25,239 nucleotides of DNA from MWCR01 sp041665165 (GCA_041665165.1 JBAYJJ010000019.1:1-25239); one strand, 5' to 3'; counted from the stretch's first letter, positions 1 to 7,677 are shown. Made by a program: numbers and translations. The notes: a model not told the origin generated them from the sequence alone.

Positions 1-1564
1 CGATATCAACCTTGTACATTTCTTTGGGATTGGCCACATCACTCACATCAAACACAGCCATCTTAATGCCTTGATACCAGGCAAAGGATTGCTCAGGCGC
101 ATCAGATGCGTTCTTGCCCACGCCAATGATATGCGTAGCATCCATGGGATGCAGATAGTCTGAATAGCCAGGTATTTTGAGTTTGCCCAAAATAGACGGC
201 TTGAACGCATCTGACAGATCGAGCACGAACAAGGGATCTACTTTTTTGAATGTAACCACATAGCCGCGGTCGCCCATAAAGCGGACTGAGTAGATTTTCT
301 CACCCGGCGCCATACCTTCCAATGTGCCGGTCAGTTTCATGTCAGAGGATAAGACATATACATTGTTGGTTGAGGGCACGCGGCTATCCCAAACCTGACC
401 TTTTGTAGTCGCCAACCGCAAATTGCCTTTGTATTCGTCCATGGAAAACTGATTAAGCAATGTGCCAGGCACAGAAGATTGGGCTTTATAATTTATTTGG
501 CCGTTCTTGATGGCGAATTTGTAGACAACTGTCTTTTGCGTGTTCCAAGAATCAGGATTCAAGCTGTCGCGCACTGGATTGGAGACGTATTCTTGGCGCG
601 CAACATATAAATTGTCGGTTGATGAGTAGATTGTCTGGCCTGTACCCAAGATAAGCTTGCGATTGATCGTGCCTTGGCCTGAAATCGGCAAAGAAGCCAC
701 GACCAGAAAGTCGCGCGAGGGCTGAGGGTCATAATACAAGACATCAGCGCAGCCACCCATGGCCTTAAACGTCTTGCCTGCCTTACTGTCTTTGAAGGCT
801 GGAACCAAATCCCCTTCTTTAGCCTGCAGAGAAAGCGGATCGTAAGGCGAATACGAGTTCATTATCAGATAGACATTGCCGCTGATCATCCTACTGCTGG
901 CGATCGAACCATCAAACTCAACTGTCCTGAGCATTTTTGGTTTGCTCCTATCCGAAATATTCCAAACTTGGGCTACGGTCACGTTGTTGCTGCGCCATTG
1001 AGGCATGAGTGCCTTGCCGATCGCATTATTGCGCAACATGGGCATAGGGTAAACCTGATTTTCATATTTGTTGCCAATCACCATGACCCTGTCTTTTTCT
1101 ACGTACAAATCTTGCGCATAAAAACCATCTTCTAATTTTGTAGTTGAAACCAGCTTAGCCTGATTAGCCGGCGCAATCCTGGAAATCAAAAGCTGATTAT
1201 TGGAAAGATGATAAGCATAGCTGCCGTCAATCTTAACCAAATCAGCTTCGTCCACGCCCTCAACCTGTACATTAGTGGTCGAGTAGTCAGCACTATTATC
1301 CTCGGCTGCGCCGCTGGCTGCCATCATAGGCATAGCAGTGGGCAGAGCCAATGATTTTGTATTAAAAATTCCGCGCCCCATGTTCGCTGTCTGCGCATTT
1401 GCGATCCTAGCCTTCAGATCCGTGCAAGAGGCGATTTTTTGGATGCCTTGGCCAGGATTTTGGACCTTGTATATCGGATTAATTAAATTCGCGACTGGTG
1501 CAAAGCTCAACCCAGCCGAAATAAGGCTGGTGACGGCTTTGATAAATAAATTTGGTATGTCCAT
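1..1564 (-). CDS. Secreted beta-propeller domain protein (PF09826/COG4880-like), 3' end outside window
   Basis: The reading frame opens at an ATG (1564-1562) right after an in-frame stop and runs off the window edge, giving 521 visible codons without the C-terminus. The hallmark is NVQVEGVDEADLVKIDG near residue 100, followed by SYAYHLSNNQLLI and repeated beta-strand blades such as VYVLSSDMKLTGTLEG, YSVRFMGDRGYVVTF and PLFVLDLSDAFKPSILGKL. This matches the family of exported proteins with a beta-propeller distantly related to WD40, known in archaea, Bacillus and candidate phyla bacteria. Their biochemical role is not established; an extracellular binding or surface function is usual guesswork. 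The first 25 residues (IKAVTSLISAGLSFAPVA) could be an export signal or anchor but lack a clear cleavage site. No convincing Shine-Dalgarno is visible. Family assignment is strong; function is unknown. Confidence 0.88.
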   Translation of the reverse strand, partial: MDIPNLFIKAVTSLISAGLSFAPVANLINPIYKVQNPGQGIQKIASCTDLKARIANAQTANMGRGIFNTKSLALPTAMPMMAASGAAEDNSADYSTTNVQVEGVDEADLVKIDGSYAYHLSNNQLLISRIAPANQAKLVSTTKLEDGFYAQDLYVEKDRVMVIGNKYENQVYPMPMLRNNAIGKALMPQWRSNNVTVAQVWNISDRSKPKMLRTVEFDGSIASSRMISGNVYLIMNSYSPYDPLSLQAKEGDLVPAFKDSKAGKTFKAMGGCADVLYYDPQPSRDFLVVASLPISGQGTINRKLILGTGQTIYSSTDNLYVARQEYVSNPVRDSLNPDSWNTQKTVVYKFAIKNGQINYKAQSSVPGTLLNQFSMDEYKGNLRLATTKGQVWDSRVPSTNNVYVLSSDMKLTGTLEGMAPGEKIYSVRFMGDRGYVVTFKKVDPLFVLDLSDAFKPSILGKLKIPGYSDYLHPMDATHIIGVGKNASDAPEQSFAWYQGIKMAVFDVSDVANPKEMYKVDI

Positions 1565-1655
1565 ATTGTTAAATTACACTCTTAGTTTAATGGTATAGGT
1601 ATAAAAACGCCAATGCGACACGCTTGATGACAAAATCCGAAAACCTGAATGCAAA

Positions 1656-2444
1656 TCAAATCAAAAAGCCGAAAAACAAGATGACCAAAATGCCCAACAC
1701 GATCCTATACCAGGCAAAAGGCTTGAATGTATGTTTGCTTATGTAGCCAATGAACCACTTGCTGACGATAAATGCGGAAATGAATGATGCTACAAAGCCG
1801 ACTGCCAGATATCCGAACTCAGGACCGGAAATCGGGGCTTTGTATTTGAGCAGAGAATAGGCTGAGGCCGCGATCAAAGTCGGCACGGCCAATAAAAACG
1901 AGAAGCGTGCTGCAGCAGGCCTAGCATAGCCCAAAAGCAAAAGCGCAATCATAGTAGCTCCAGACCTGGATGTGCCAGGCACAAGAGCCAAAGACTGGGC
2001 CGCGCCGATGACCAAAGCATCTTTATAGGTCGGCAAAGAATCATTGGATGTTTTTTTCAATCCGAACCTCTCGATCAGCAAAAACACTATGCCATAAAAG
2101 ACCAAAGCTGCAGCCACTACCCAAGGCGTGAACAGATATTCTTGCGCTAAGCTGCCGAACAAGGCTCCGATGATGGCCGTTGGTACGAAAGCGACCAAAA
2201 TCGCTCCCCATTTGCTTTTCAATTCACTCAGATTCCATTTATCTGGCCACAGGCTCTTCCAAAATAAGATGATCACGGCCAGAATCGCACCAGACTGGAT
2301 GACGACATCAAAAAGCTTGGTGAACTCAGGGCTGAAATAAAACCAGTGGTTGAAGATTATCAAATGCCCGGTTGATGAGATGGGCAGAAACTCGGTCAGA
2401 CCTTCAACAATGCCCAAGACAGCAGCAGAGATGTAGTTCATCAT
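1656..2444 (-). CDS. uppP: Undecaprenyl-diphosphate phosphatase (UppP/BacA)
   Basis: 262 residues, the usual family length. This integral membrane enzyme removes a phosphate from undecaprenyl pyrophosphate to recycle the lipid carrier for peptidoglycan and other wall polymers; its loss or gain affects bacitracin sensitivity. Both signature segments are present: EGLTEFLPISSTGHL at residues 14-28 (two catalytic-region glutamates, serine and histidine) and PGTSRSGATMI around residue 156, containing the catalytic-site arginine. The remainder is a series of hydrophobic helices. It starts two bases after the stop of the DUF1232 gene, so the two are probably one operon transcribed leftwards. A second ATG directly follows the first; either could be used. 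Confidence 0.97.
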   Translation of the reverse strand: MMNYISAAVLGIVEGLTEFLPISSTGHLIIFNHWFYFSPEFTKLFDVVIQSGAILAVIILFWKSLWPDKWNLSELKSKWGAILVAFVPTAIIGALFGSLAQEYLFTPWVVAAALVFYGIVFLLIERFGLKKTSNDSLPTYKDALVIGAAQSLALVPGTSRSGATMIALLLLGYARPAAARFSFLLAVPTLIAASAYSLLKYKAPISGPEFGYLAVGFVASFISAFIVSKWFIGYISKHTFKPFAWYRIVLGILVILFFGFLI

Positions 2445-2446
2445 AT

Positions 2447-2728
2447 TTATTTTTTGTCATCTTCCTTATTTTCAATGCGGCGATACGGTTCTTTTTGTTC
2501 AACATACTTGTTGACCTCATACAGCAAGTACCAGACGACCAGTACATCAAGCCCGATATCATCCAACCAGCCGATAAACGGCAAAAAATCCGGGAACAAG
2601 TCCACGGGCCAAATCAGATACAGCAAAGCCAGGCCCACGGCCACTTTTGGCTTCCAATCTGTCTTGGGATCCCTGAAATATCCGACGATATTCTTCCAGT
2701 CCGGGATAAATGAATGCGATCTGCTCAT
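2447..2728 (-). CDS. YkvA-like DUF1232 small membrane protein
   Basis: 93 residues. The central hydrophobic stretch KVAVGLALLYLIWPVDLFPD, continuing FLPFIGWLDDIGLD, is the DUF1232 (PF06803) signature: one helix, a P-hD-hhPD turn and a conserved Asp pair. The N-terminus is basic and the C-terminus is a charged tail ending in EDDKK. The molecular role of the family is not known. It lies just upstream of uppP (2-base gap), so the pair is probably co-transcribed. A -10 box (TAAAGT) ends six bases before the ATG and no Shine-Dalgarno is visible, which suggests a leaderless transcript. Confidence 0.85.
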   Translation of the reverse strand: MSRSHSFIPDWKNIVGYFRDPKTDWKPKVAVGLALLYLIWPVDLFPDFLPFIGWLDDIGLDVLVVWYLLYEVNKYVEQKEPYRRIENKEDDKK

Positions 2729-2734
2729 AGATAG

Positions 2735-2763
2735 ACTTTAACGCTTATCGTCAGTTCCATCAA
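2735..2763 (-). promoter_or_regulatory. Putative promoter of the DUF1232-uppP operon
   Basis: On the minus strand TTGATG (2763-2758), a 17-base spacer and TAAAGT (2740-2735) precede the ATG at 2728 by six bases. The -35 box overlaps the TGA stop of the HIT gene. Each hexamer matches consensus at 4 of 6 positions, so support is moderate. Confidence 0.5.
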
Positions 2764-3227
2764 ATCTTGATTTTATTGAGCTTGTTCTGGAGCTCTTTAT
2801 AGTCCATGCTCACCAGATAGAAGTCATGGAACAGATTCATGGCTGTAATGTTCCGCATATCAGCACGCGGCACAATCATCAAATGCAGATGCTTGACTGT
2901 GCCTCCGGCATTAGGGCCGATGTTCATGGCCAGATTGAAGGAATCCGCGCCAAACGCTTTTTTCAGAATCTTCTGTGTCCTGACCAGGACGCCGGGGAAA
3001 TCAGCCCACTCAGATGCATTAAGTTTTGAAGTATCATCAACGCACCTTTTCGGGACAATCATCAGATTCCCGTTCATGTATGGATATTTGCAGGCCAGGA
3101 CCATCCAATATTTGCTCTCAAGCGCTTTTATTTCCTGATCCTTGATTGTTCGCTTGTCGCAAAACGGACAATCGCCAGTCTGATACTTCTTTTTATAACC
3201 TGCCCTCTTTTTTTCGAGAATTCTCAT
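2760..3227 (-). CDS. HIT-family protein with incomplete histidine triad
   Basis: 155 residues from the ATG at 3227; an in-frame TTG three codons upstream (3236) is a less likely start. HIT proteins are nucleotide hydrolases or transferases acting on NMP-linked substrates. Visible features: a CPFC zinc-knuckle-like pair at residues 20-23, the strand NGNLMIVPKR, and the C-terminal catalytic region NIGPNAGG followed by HLHLMIVPR. The usual motif is H-x-H-x-H; here the first two histidines (H113, H115, the second being the expected nucleophile) are kept and the third is Met117. GalT-type relatives have Gln at that position, so activity may be retained with altered specificity. The nearest family is the Ap4A phosphorylase/HIT group with VPR after the triad; the substrate is not determined. 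No clear ribosome binding site. Confidence 0.85.
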   Translation of the reverse strand: MRILEKKRAGYKKKYQTGDCPFCDKRTIKDQEIKALESKYWMVLACKYPYMNGNLMIVPKRCVDDTSKLNASEWADFPGVLVRTQKILKKAFGADSFNLAMNIGPNAGGTVKHLHLMIVPRADMRNITAMNLFHDFYLVSMDYKELQNKLNKIKI

Positions 3228-3282
3228 ATTTTTCAATTAAAAAAGCCATGCATATCCTAGCACGGCTAAACGAGTTGGCCAA

Positions 3283-3783
3283 TCAAGCGCCATGCCCATA
3301 TTTGGCCACGATGTCCTGGATGATTCCCGAGGTGTGGGTCTGAGACATGGAGGGGATTTGTATGATCCTGATGTCCATGGGGTTAGCAATACCAAAACGC
3401 TTGTGCTCCGGATCCTCTGTGTAGGTCGGAGAAATCACCAGAATGTTCGGATAGACTATTTTCACAAGGCTTTCAAGATCATCAAACAAGAAGGCATGAT
3501 CCACGCTGGCCAAACCAGCAATGGTTCGCAGACGTATGGCCTGATCCAGGATGGGGCGTTTGCTCCCCTTTTGGCTGCGCTGGACGCGGGCGTTGGTATC
3601 CACTCCCACGAACAGAGCATGTCCCCAATTAGCTGCATTCTCCAAGTAGGTTACATGCCCATCGTGCATGAGGTCCCAAACACCTGTGGTCAACACGATC
3701 GTCTGCTTCTTGAGACGAAGGTCTTTGACCCTATCCTCGATCTGATCCCACACTAGAATCTTCAAAGAGCTGTCTTGCTGCAT
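3283..3783 (-). CDS. HldE/RfaE C-terminal-like nucleotidyltransferase
   Basis: 166 residues. The ATG at 3783 is chosen because AAAGGAGGT lies six bases upstream; a longer reading frame from 3801 would translate that site. The cytidylyltransferase fold is recognised from TTGVWDLMHDGHVTYLENA, which carries the HxGH nucleotide-binding motif (H40, G42, H43), then LFVGVDTNARVQRSQKG and RPILDQAIRLRTIAGL, matching the ADP-heptose synthase C-terminal domain. ISPTYTED and HTSGIIQDIV near the end fit the family's later motifs. Such domains activate a sugar- or polyol-phosphate with CTP or ATP. No HldE kinase domain is attached and no heptose pathway genes are nearby, so the substrate is open. It has its own promoter and leader. 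Confidence 0.85.
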   Translation of the reverse strand: MQQDSSLKILVWDQIEDRVKDLRLKKQTIVLTTGVWDLMHDGHVTYLENAANWGHALFVGVDTNARVQRSQKGSKRPILDQAIRLRTIAGLASVDHAFLFDDLESLVKIVYPNILVISPTYTEDPEHKRFGIANPMDIRIIQIPSMSQTHTSGIIQDIVAKYGHGA

Positions 3784-3789
3784 CCGCAG

Positions 3790-3798
3790 ACCTCCTTT
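3790..3798 (-). promoter_or_regulatory. Strong ribosome binding site fixing the nucleotidyltransferase start
   Basis: Minus-strand AAAGGAGGT is followed by six bases (CTGCGG) and ATG at 3783. It sits inside the longest possible reading frame, so the upstream ATG at 3801 is not the start. Confidence 0.85.
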
Positions 3799-3806
3799 CA
3801 TGCAGA

Positions 3807-3835
3807 AATATATACCACAGGCATTGCGGGGTCAA
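3807..3835 (-). promoter_or_regulatory. Putative promoter of the nucleotidyltransferase gene
   Basis: Minus-strand TTGACC (3835-3830), a 17-base spacer and TATATT (3812-3807), placed about 24 bases before the ATG, leaving room for a short leader with the AGGAGG site. Confidence 0.65.
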
Positions 3836-3842
3836 CTTCACT

Positions 3843-3884
3843 AAAACCCCTCTCTTGGATTAAGAGAGGGGCTGGGGTGGGTTA
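3843..3884 (-). terminator. Terminator-like palindrome resembling a REP element
   Basis: Perfect 10-base arms CCCCTCTCTT (3847-3856) and AAGAGAGGGG (3862-3871) with a five-base loop. Read on the minus strand it ends in TTTT and lies just past the lipoprotein stop, so it can terminate that gene. The flanking ctggggtgggtt resembles the widespread GAGAGGG-TGGGGTG repeat family. Confidence 0.65.
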
Positions 3885-3895
3885 AGGCTAACTTT

Positions 3896-5227
3896 TTATT
3901 TATACCAAAACTTCAGAGGGCCAACAGGCAAAATATACATTTTGAATGTGTCGATTGGCACCACCTGCTCTTGCGTGCCATAAGCATAAGCCGCGACTTG
4001 GTAAGGAGGGAAGATAAAGTTGATGCCCTGATCAGTCAGGTTGAAATCCTTATAATTGTCTGTTGTAGGGTTTGTACCTGTCTGAAACCAGTCAGCCAAA
4101 GGCTGGCCATCTTGCTGGAGCTTGTTGCCCAATTCAGCTTTGACGTATTTTGCCATTGCCCCCAGATAATCTGACGTGGGCCTGAAGATGTCAGCCAAGC
4201 CTAAAAACTTTGGGGTGCTCGTATCATACAAGAATGTTTTGTATGTAGTGTTAGGGTGCGCACCGCCCGTGAATTCCTCCTTTTGCATGACCACGCTGAT
4301 CAAGCCATTCTGATTATATGGAATCTTGTAATAAAAGTTGATGTACCAAGGGCCCGGGCCTGGGTAGCTGGCTGCAGCTTGCGCATCTTTCTTGAATTGA
4401 GCGACTTCTGCATCTGCGAATGACTTTATTTTTGCATTGAAGATTATTGCAATCGATGACCTAGCTCCATTCATGACAGGATATTTCACATTGATCTCGG
4501 AATACCTGGTCTTGGATGTGATGACGCCATCCTTGAAATCATAAGTCACAGCCGCCTTTGGCACGAGCTTGGCTGTAGCCAGAATCTGCTTGATCGACTG
4601 CGTGTCGCGCGCTTCGTCAAACGAAATGCATTTGAAACCCGTGCCCTCGTAATTGCCGCAATTGACCGAATGGATCGTGAATTTGAAGAGCACGAGTTCA
4701 TTATTGCCCATGGGATATGTGTAGGCAAAAGTGCTGTAGAGATTGCCCGCGCCAGCATCGCTGTAAGCAGTCCTAGAAAACTCATAATCGCCGATGGTCT
4801 GCCTTTGCACTTTAAGGTCCAAACTAGGCGTCCAGCCATTCTCATAATAAAAGCTGTCGTTTATCACTGGTTTGCCATCCTGGGACTTTGCGTCAAGCTT
4901 GACCTTAAAGACATCCAGCTGCATTTCAGGGATTGACTTGGCTGTAGGATCGCTAACTGTCTGGCCTAAATCATAGCTCACGATCACATCTGTATATCCG
5001 TTTTGTTTGGTCGTAGCTGTCACTTCTTTGGCAGTCGAAGGGTAATTAAACGCTATGCCCTGCATTTCATCCTTATATGCCAACCATTTCGCCTCCTCAA
5101 CAGGTGGCTTGACCTGGACTTGATTATTGTCCGGCTGTGGATTGGGCGTTTGCTTGTTTGTAACAGAACATCCGGCTCCAAATAGAGCCAAGGTGGCAAA
5201 AAACGCAATAAATTTAAGATTTTTCAT
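3896..5227 (-). CDS. Lipoprotein with C-terminal DUF3298-like domain
   Basis: 443 residues. The N-terminus MKNLKFIAFFATLALFGAGC is a lipoprotein signal with the lipidated cysteine at residue 20; a low-complexity Asn/Pro/Gln linker follows. The C-terminal ~200 residues carry features of the RsiV-type DUF4163/DUF3298 architecture: INVKYPVMNG, EFTGGAHPNTTYKTF and, near the end, FPPYQVAAYAYGTQEQVVPI. Bacillus RsiV uses this fold to bind lysozyme, but no sigma factor or transmembrane anti-sigma segment is present here, so a surface binding role is the most that can be inferred. The middle (residues 45-220) is a beta-rich region with no assignment. A TATAAT box lies nine bases before the ATG without a Shine-Dalgarno. 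The 3' side ends in the palindrome at 3847-3871. Confidence 0.8.
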   Translation of the reverse strand: MKNLKFIAFFATLALFGAGCSVTNKQTPNPQPDNNQVQVKPPVEEAKWLAYKDEMQGIAFNYPSTAKEVTATTKQNGYTDVIVSYDLGQTVSDPTAKSIPEMQLDVFKVKLDAKSQDGKPVINDSFYYENGWTPSLDLKVQRQTIGDYEFSRTAYSDAGAGNLYSTFAYTYPMGNNELVLFKFTIHSVNCGNYEGTGFKCISFDEARDTQSIKQILATAKLVPKAAVTYDFKDGVITSKTRYSEINVKYPVMNGARSSIAIIFNAKIKSFADAEVAQFKKDAQAAASYPGPGPWYINFYYKIPYNQNGLISVVMQKEEFTGGAHPNTTYKTFLYDTSTPKFLGLADIFRPTSDYLGAMAKYVKAELGNKLQQDGQPLADWFQTGTNPTTDNYKDFNLTDQGINFIFPPYQVAAYAYGTQEQVVPIDTFKMYILPVGPLKFWYK

Positions 5228-5236
5228 AGTGTTTTG

Positions 5237-5266
5237 ATTATACAGCTTATAACGCTAAAGCGTAAA
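5237..5266 (-). promoter_or_regulatory. Promoter immediately upstream of the lipoprotein gene
   Basis: Minus-strand TATAAT (5242-5237) with TTTACG (5266-5261) 18 bases upstream. Only nine bases separate the -10 box from the ATG at 5227, predicting a leader of about 0-3 bases. Confidence 0.6.
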
Positions 5267-5279
5267 ACTTGTGTCATAT

Positions 5280-5313
5280 AAAAAAGCCTGGACTCAGTAA
5301 TCCAGACAGAGGC
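5280..5313 (-). terminator. Rho-independent terminator after the Pro/Arg-tailed gene
   Basis: Minus-strand stem CTGGA / TCCAG with flanking GCC/GGC pairing, followed by TTTTTT. It sits directly after the stop at 5315. Confidence 0.7.
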
Positions 5314-5314
5314 A

Positions 5315-5632
5315 TTAGAAGTCTAGGCGCCTTCGTCGCCGCGGACGGAAAGCTCGCATTGGAGGGGGCGGCGGTGCCTTCTTAGCTTCCTCCACCAACT
5401 TGTCGTATTCTTCCCGTGTAATCGTTTTCTGACCTGAAAGCGAAAACGCCTTGTCCCCGCTGCGCGACTCGTAGCAGACGGCATTCGCAACAATGTACTC
5501 GTTGTTCTGCTTGCCGACGATTGTAACATACGTCTTATCCGTATCATGGTTATGATGACGCGGAAAATATTCATGCTTCAAGACGGCGACCTCTGTGATT
5601 CCACGATCCGCATAGTCCTTGGCCAAAATCAT
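5315..5632 (-). CDS. Small protein of unknown function with Pro-rich linker and Arg-rich tail
   Basis: 105 residues. The ATG at 5632 is set by AAAGGAGGG four bases upstream; a longer frame would translate that site. The N-terminal ~75 residues (ILAKDYADRGITEVAVLKHEY onward) look like a small beta-rich globular domain with YVTIVGKQNNEYIVANAV. The end is a PPPPP stretch followed by RAFRPRRRRRLDF, a basic tail that could contact nucleic acid or the ribosome. I do not recognise a family. It follows recQ by 49 bases with its own AGGAGG site and terminator, so it is probably a small independent transcription unit or the last cistron of recQ. Confidence 0.7.
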   Translation of the reverse strand: MILAKDYADRGITEVAVLKHEYFPRHHNHDTDKTYVTIVGKQNNEYIVANAVCYESRSGDKAFSLSGQKTITREEYDKLVEEAKKAPPPPPMRAFRPRRRRRLDF

Positions 5633-5636
5633 CCGA

Positions 5637-5645
5637 CCCTCCTTT
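5637..5645 (-). promoter_or_regulatory. Strong ribosome binding site fixing the 5632 start
   Basis: Minus-strand AAAGGAGGG followed by TCGG and ATG. A possible promoter TTGATT (5685-5680) overlaps the recQ stop codon, but the spacer to TATTAT (5660-5655) is 19 bases, so it is weak. Confidence 0.75.
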
Positions 5646-5681
5646 TGTGTGCAGATAATATGGCACAAACTCATGAATTAA

Positions 5682-7511
5682 TCAAGCCTTGGCCTGTTGG
5701 CGCGTTTTAAGAATCAAGCGTCCCAGGCGGATCTCGTCATAGCTGTAACTCTCGCCCAAAATGACGCTGGCTAGGGACAGAAAATCACTATTGGTTTTAT
5801 CAAAAGCCTGTTTAATGCAGATTAGGCGATCAGCCGGAAAAACCAGATGAGATGCATCAAGCTCCGCCCCTTGCATCAAAGCGTTTTCCAAATGATACAA
5901 GACACGGCTGATTTTTATGCAACGCATTGTTGCAATGCGCTCAATGGCCATCTTTTCTTTAAAGAGGCCGACTGTGGTCAGGATCGTGTCAGACAAAGTG
6001 CGCAGTGCTCTTGTCCTGCCGAATGACTCGACTACCGCAGCCTTGCGCTCCCCTATTCCCCTGGGCTCGGCGTATTTGCGGATCGCACTGCTGAACTCAG
6101 CGCCGTACTGCGCCAGCTTTTCGCGCCCAATGCCAAACACATGCGACATGCCTTCCAGGCTTTGCGGATACCAGCGCGCCATGTCCTGCAAAGTCCGGTC
6201 ACCAAAAATTACATATGGAGGCACATTGTGCTTTTCGGCTAAATTACGGCGCACGACCCTTAGATGTTCAAACAGTTCGTGGTCAAACTCAGGTACGTCA
6301 ATGCTCTTGAATACTCGCGCCTCTGCTTTTGGCGCGCAGATGTCGCATGCCCTGCAATTTGTCTGGCCATATTTTTCGCCGAAATAATTCAGCAAAAATG
6401 TCCTTCGACAACCCTCTTGCTCGCAATATCTGATGATCTCATCCAACTGGCGGTAAGCGCGGGCGCGTTCGACCGGATCTGGAATGTCTTTGATGAAAAA
6501 GTTGTGCTTTGCACGATCGCCCCTTGAAAAAAACAATAGGCATTCGCTTGGCAAACCGTCGCGGCCAGCACGCCCCGTCTCTTGATAGTAACCTTCAACT
6601 GATTTTGGCAAATTCATGTGCGCAATCAAACGCACGTCGGGCTTATCAATGCCCATGCCAAAGGCAATAGTCGCGCAAATCACGGGAGTTTTATCGCGAA
6701 TGAACTCATCTTGGATGTGCGTACGCTCCTCGGACGACAAACCTGCGTGATATGCCGCGGCATTGATGTTATTGGCGCGTAAATCAGCCGCGACTTTTTC
6801 CGTGCTCTTCCGCGAAAAGCAGTAAATGATGGCAGACTGACCCGGATGCGCACTAATCTCCTGCACCAGCCGCTCAAATGAATGTTTTTTGGGGAAAACG
6901 CGGTACGTGAGGTTTGGCCGGTCAAAGCTGGAACGGAATATGCGGCCGTTACCAAGCTTGAGCTGCGAAATAATATCCTCTTGCACGCGCGCATTGGCCG
7001 TGGCTGTGAGTGCCAGGACCGGAACTTGAGGAAAGCGCTCGCGCAGATTAATCAAATTGCGATAATCAGGCCGAAAGTCATGACCCCATTCGGAAATACA
7101 ATGCGCCTCATCCACGGCAAACAGACTGATTGATAGATGTTGCAAAAAATCGAGGACGCGAGGCATGGCCAAGCGCTCGGGCGCGAGATATAAAAGCTTC
7201 AGCTCGCCTCGTTTGGCCGCTTCCTCAACTTCCCTGTTCTCAAGCGGAGTCAGTGAGCTGTTCACAAAGGCCGCGGAAATGCCGTTGGCACGCAAAGCAT
7301 CCACCTGATCCTTCATGAGCGAGATTAAAGGTGAAATAACGACTGTCAAACCTGGAAATTTAAGCGCTGGCAACTGATAGCACATTGATTTACCGCCGCC
7401 TGTCGGCATCAAGACCAGCGCGTCCCCTCCTGCCAGACAATGATCAACGATTTCGCTCTGCAAAGGACGAAAAGTTTCATATCCAAAATGCTTCTTCAAA
7501 AGTTCGAGCAT
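5682..7511 (-). CDS. recQ: ATP-dependent DNA helicase RecQ, apparently lacking the RQC winged helix
   Basis: 609 residues from the ATG at 7511, which gives the usual N-terminus MLELLKKHFGYETFRPLQ; a GTG at 7526 would add five residues. RecQ unwinds DNA 3'-5' in recombinational repair. Visible motifs, numbered from 7511: Walker A PTGGGKS at 36-42, DEAH at 134-137, TATA motif III near 170, motif V AFGMGIDKPDVR near 285 and motif VI YYQETGRAGRDG near 310. The zinc cluster (Cys368, then CRACDIC at 386-392) is complete. Instead of the ~100-residue RQC domain, an HRDC domain (residues ~409-482: FEHLRVVRRNLAEKHNVPP through FGIGREKLAQYG) follows within about 17 residues. The last ~100 residues look like the C-terminal helix-turn-helix found on some RecQs. 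The upstream region is shared with the divergent coiled-coil gene. Confidence 0.96.
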   Translation of the reverse strand: MLELLKKHFGYETFRPLQSEIVDHCLAGGDALVLMPTGGGKSMCYQLPALKFPGLTVVISPLISLMKDQVDALRANGISAAFVNSSLTPLENREVEEAAKRGELKLLYLAPERLAMPRVLDFLQHLSISLFAVDEAHCISEWGHDFRPDYRNLINLRERFPQVPVLALTATANARVQEDIISQLKLGNGRIFRSSFDRPNLTYRVFPKKHSFERLVQEISAHPGQSAIIYCFSRKSTEKVAADLRANNINAAAYHAGLSSEERTHIQDEFIRDKTPVICATIAFGMGIDKPDVRLIAHMNLPKSVEGYYQETGRAGRDGLPSECLLFFSRGDRAKHNFFIKDIPDPVERARAYRQLDEIIRYCEQEGCRRTFLLNYFGEKYGQTNCRACDICAPKAEARVFKSIDVPEFDHELFEHLRVVRRNLAEKHNVPPYVIFGDRTLQDMARWYPQSLEGMSHVFGIGREKLAQYGAEFSSAIRKYAEPRGIGERKAAVVESFGRTRALRTLSDTILTTVGLFKEKMAIERIATMRCIKISRVLYHLENALMQGAELDASHLVFPADRLICIKQAFDKTNSDFLSLASVILGESYSYDEIRLGRLILKTRQQAKA

Positions 7512-7516
7512 ATTTT

Positions 7517-7577
7517 CATGTAACACTCTTCATGCATCATGTAACAACAGAGTTGATTTAGTGTTATGTGTTACATG
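7517..7577. promoter_or_regulatory. Three TGTTACATG boxes between recQ and the coiled-coil gene
   Basis: CATGTAACAC (7517-7526), CATGTAACAA (7538-7547) and the inverted GTGTTACATG (7568-7577). The first two are direct repeats 21 bases apart; the first and third form a perfect 10-base inverted repeat. The first overlaps the recQ translation start region. This arrangement suggests an operator array, but no regulator is identified. Confidence 0.5.
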
Positions 7578-7641
7578 TTATATGAGACGTGTCATATAAA
7601 TAGGATACAAAAAATGGGCTAAAAGTCAAGGGGATAACCCT

Positions 7642-7670
7642 TTGATTTTAGACTGTAATTTTAGTACAAT
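7642..7670 (+). promoter_or_regulatory. Promoter of the coiled-coil gene; predicted leaderless start
   Basis: TTGATT (7642-7647), exactly 17 bases, TACAAT (7665-7670), then seven bases and ATG at 7678. The expected transcription start coincides with the start codon. This also argues against an upstream TTG start at 7642, which would overlap the -35 box. Confidence 0.65.
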
Positions 7671-7677
7671 TAGTGCC

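Noticed and set aside
7642..7677. TTG start adding 12 residues to the coiled-coil protein
   Set aside because: The TTG coincides with the -35 hexamer of a well-spaced promoter whose -10 box ends seven bases before the ATG at 7678.
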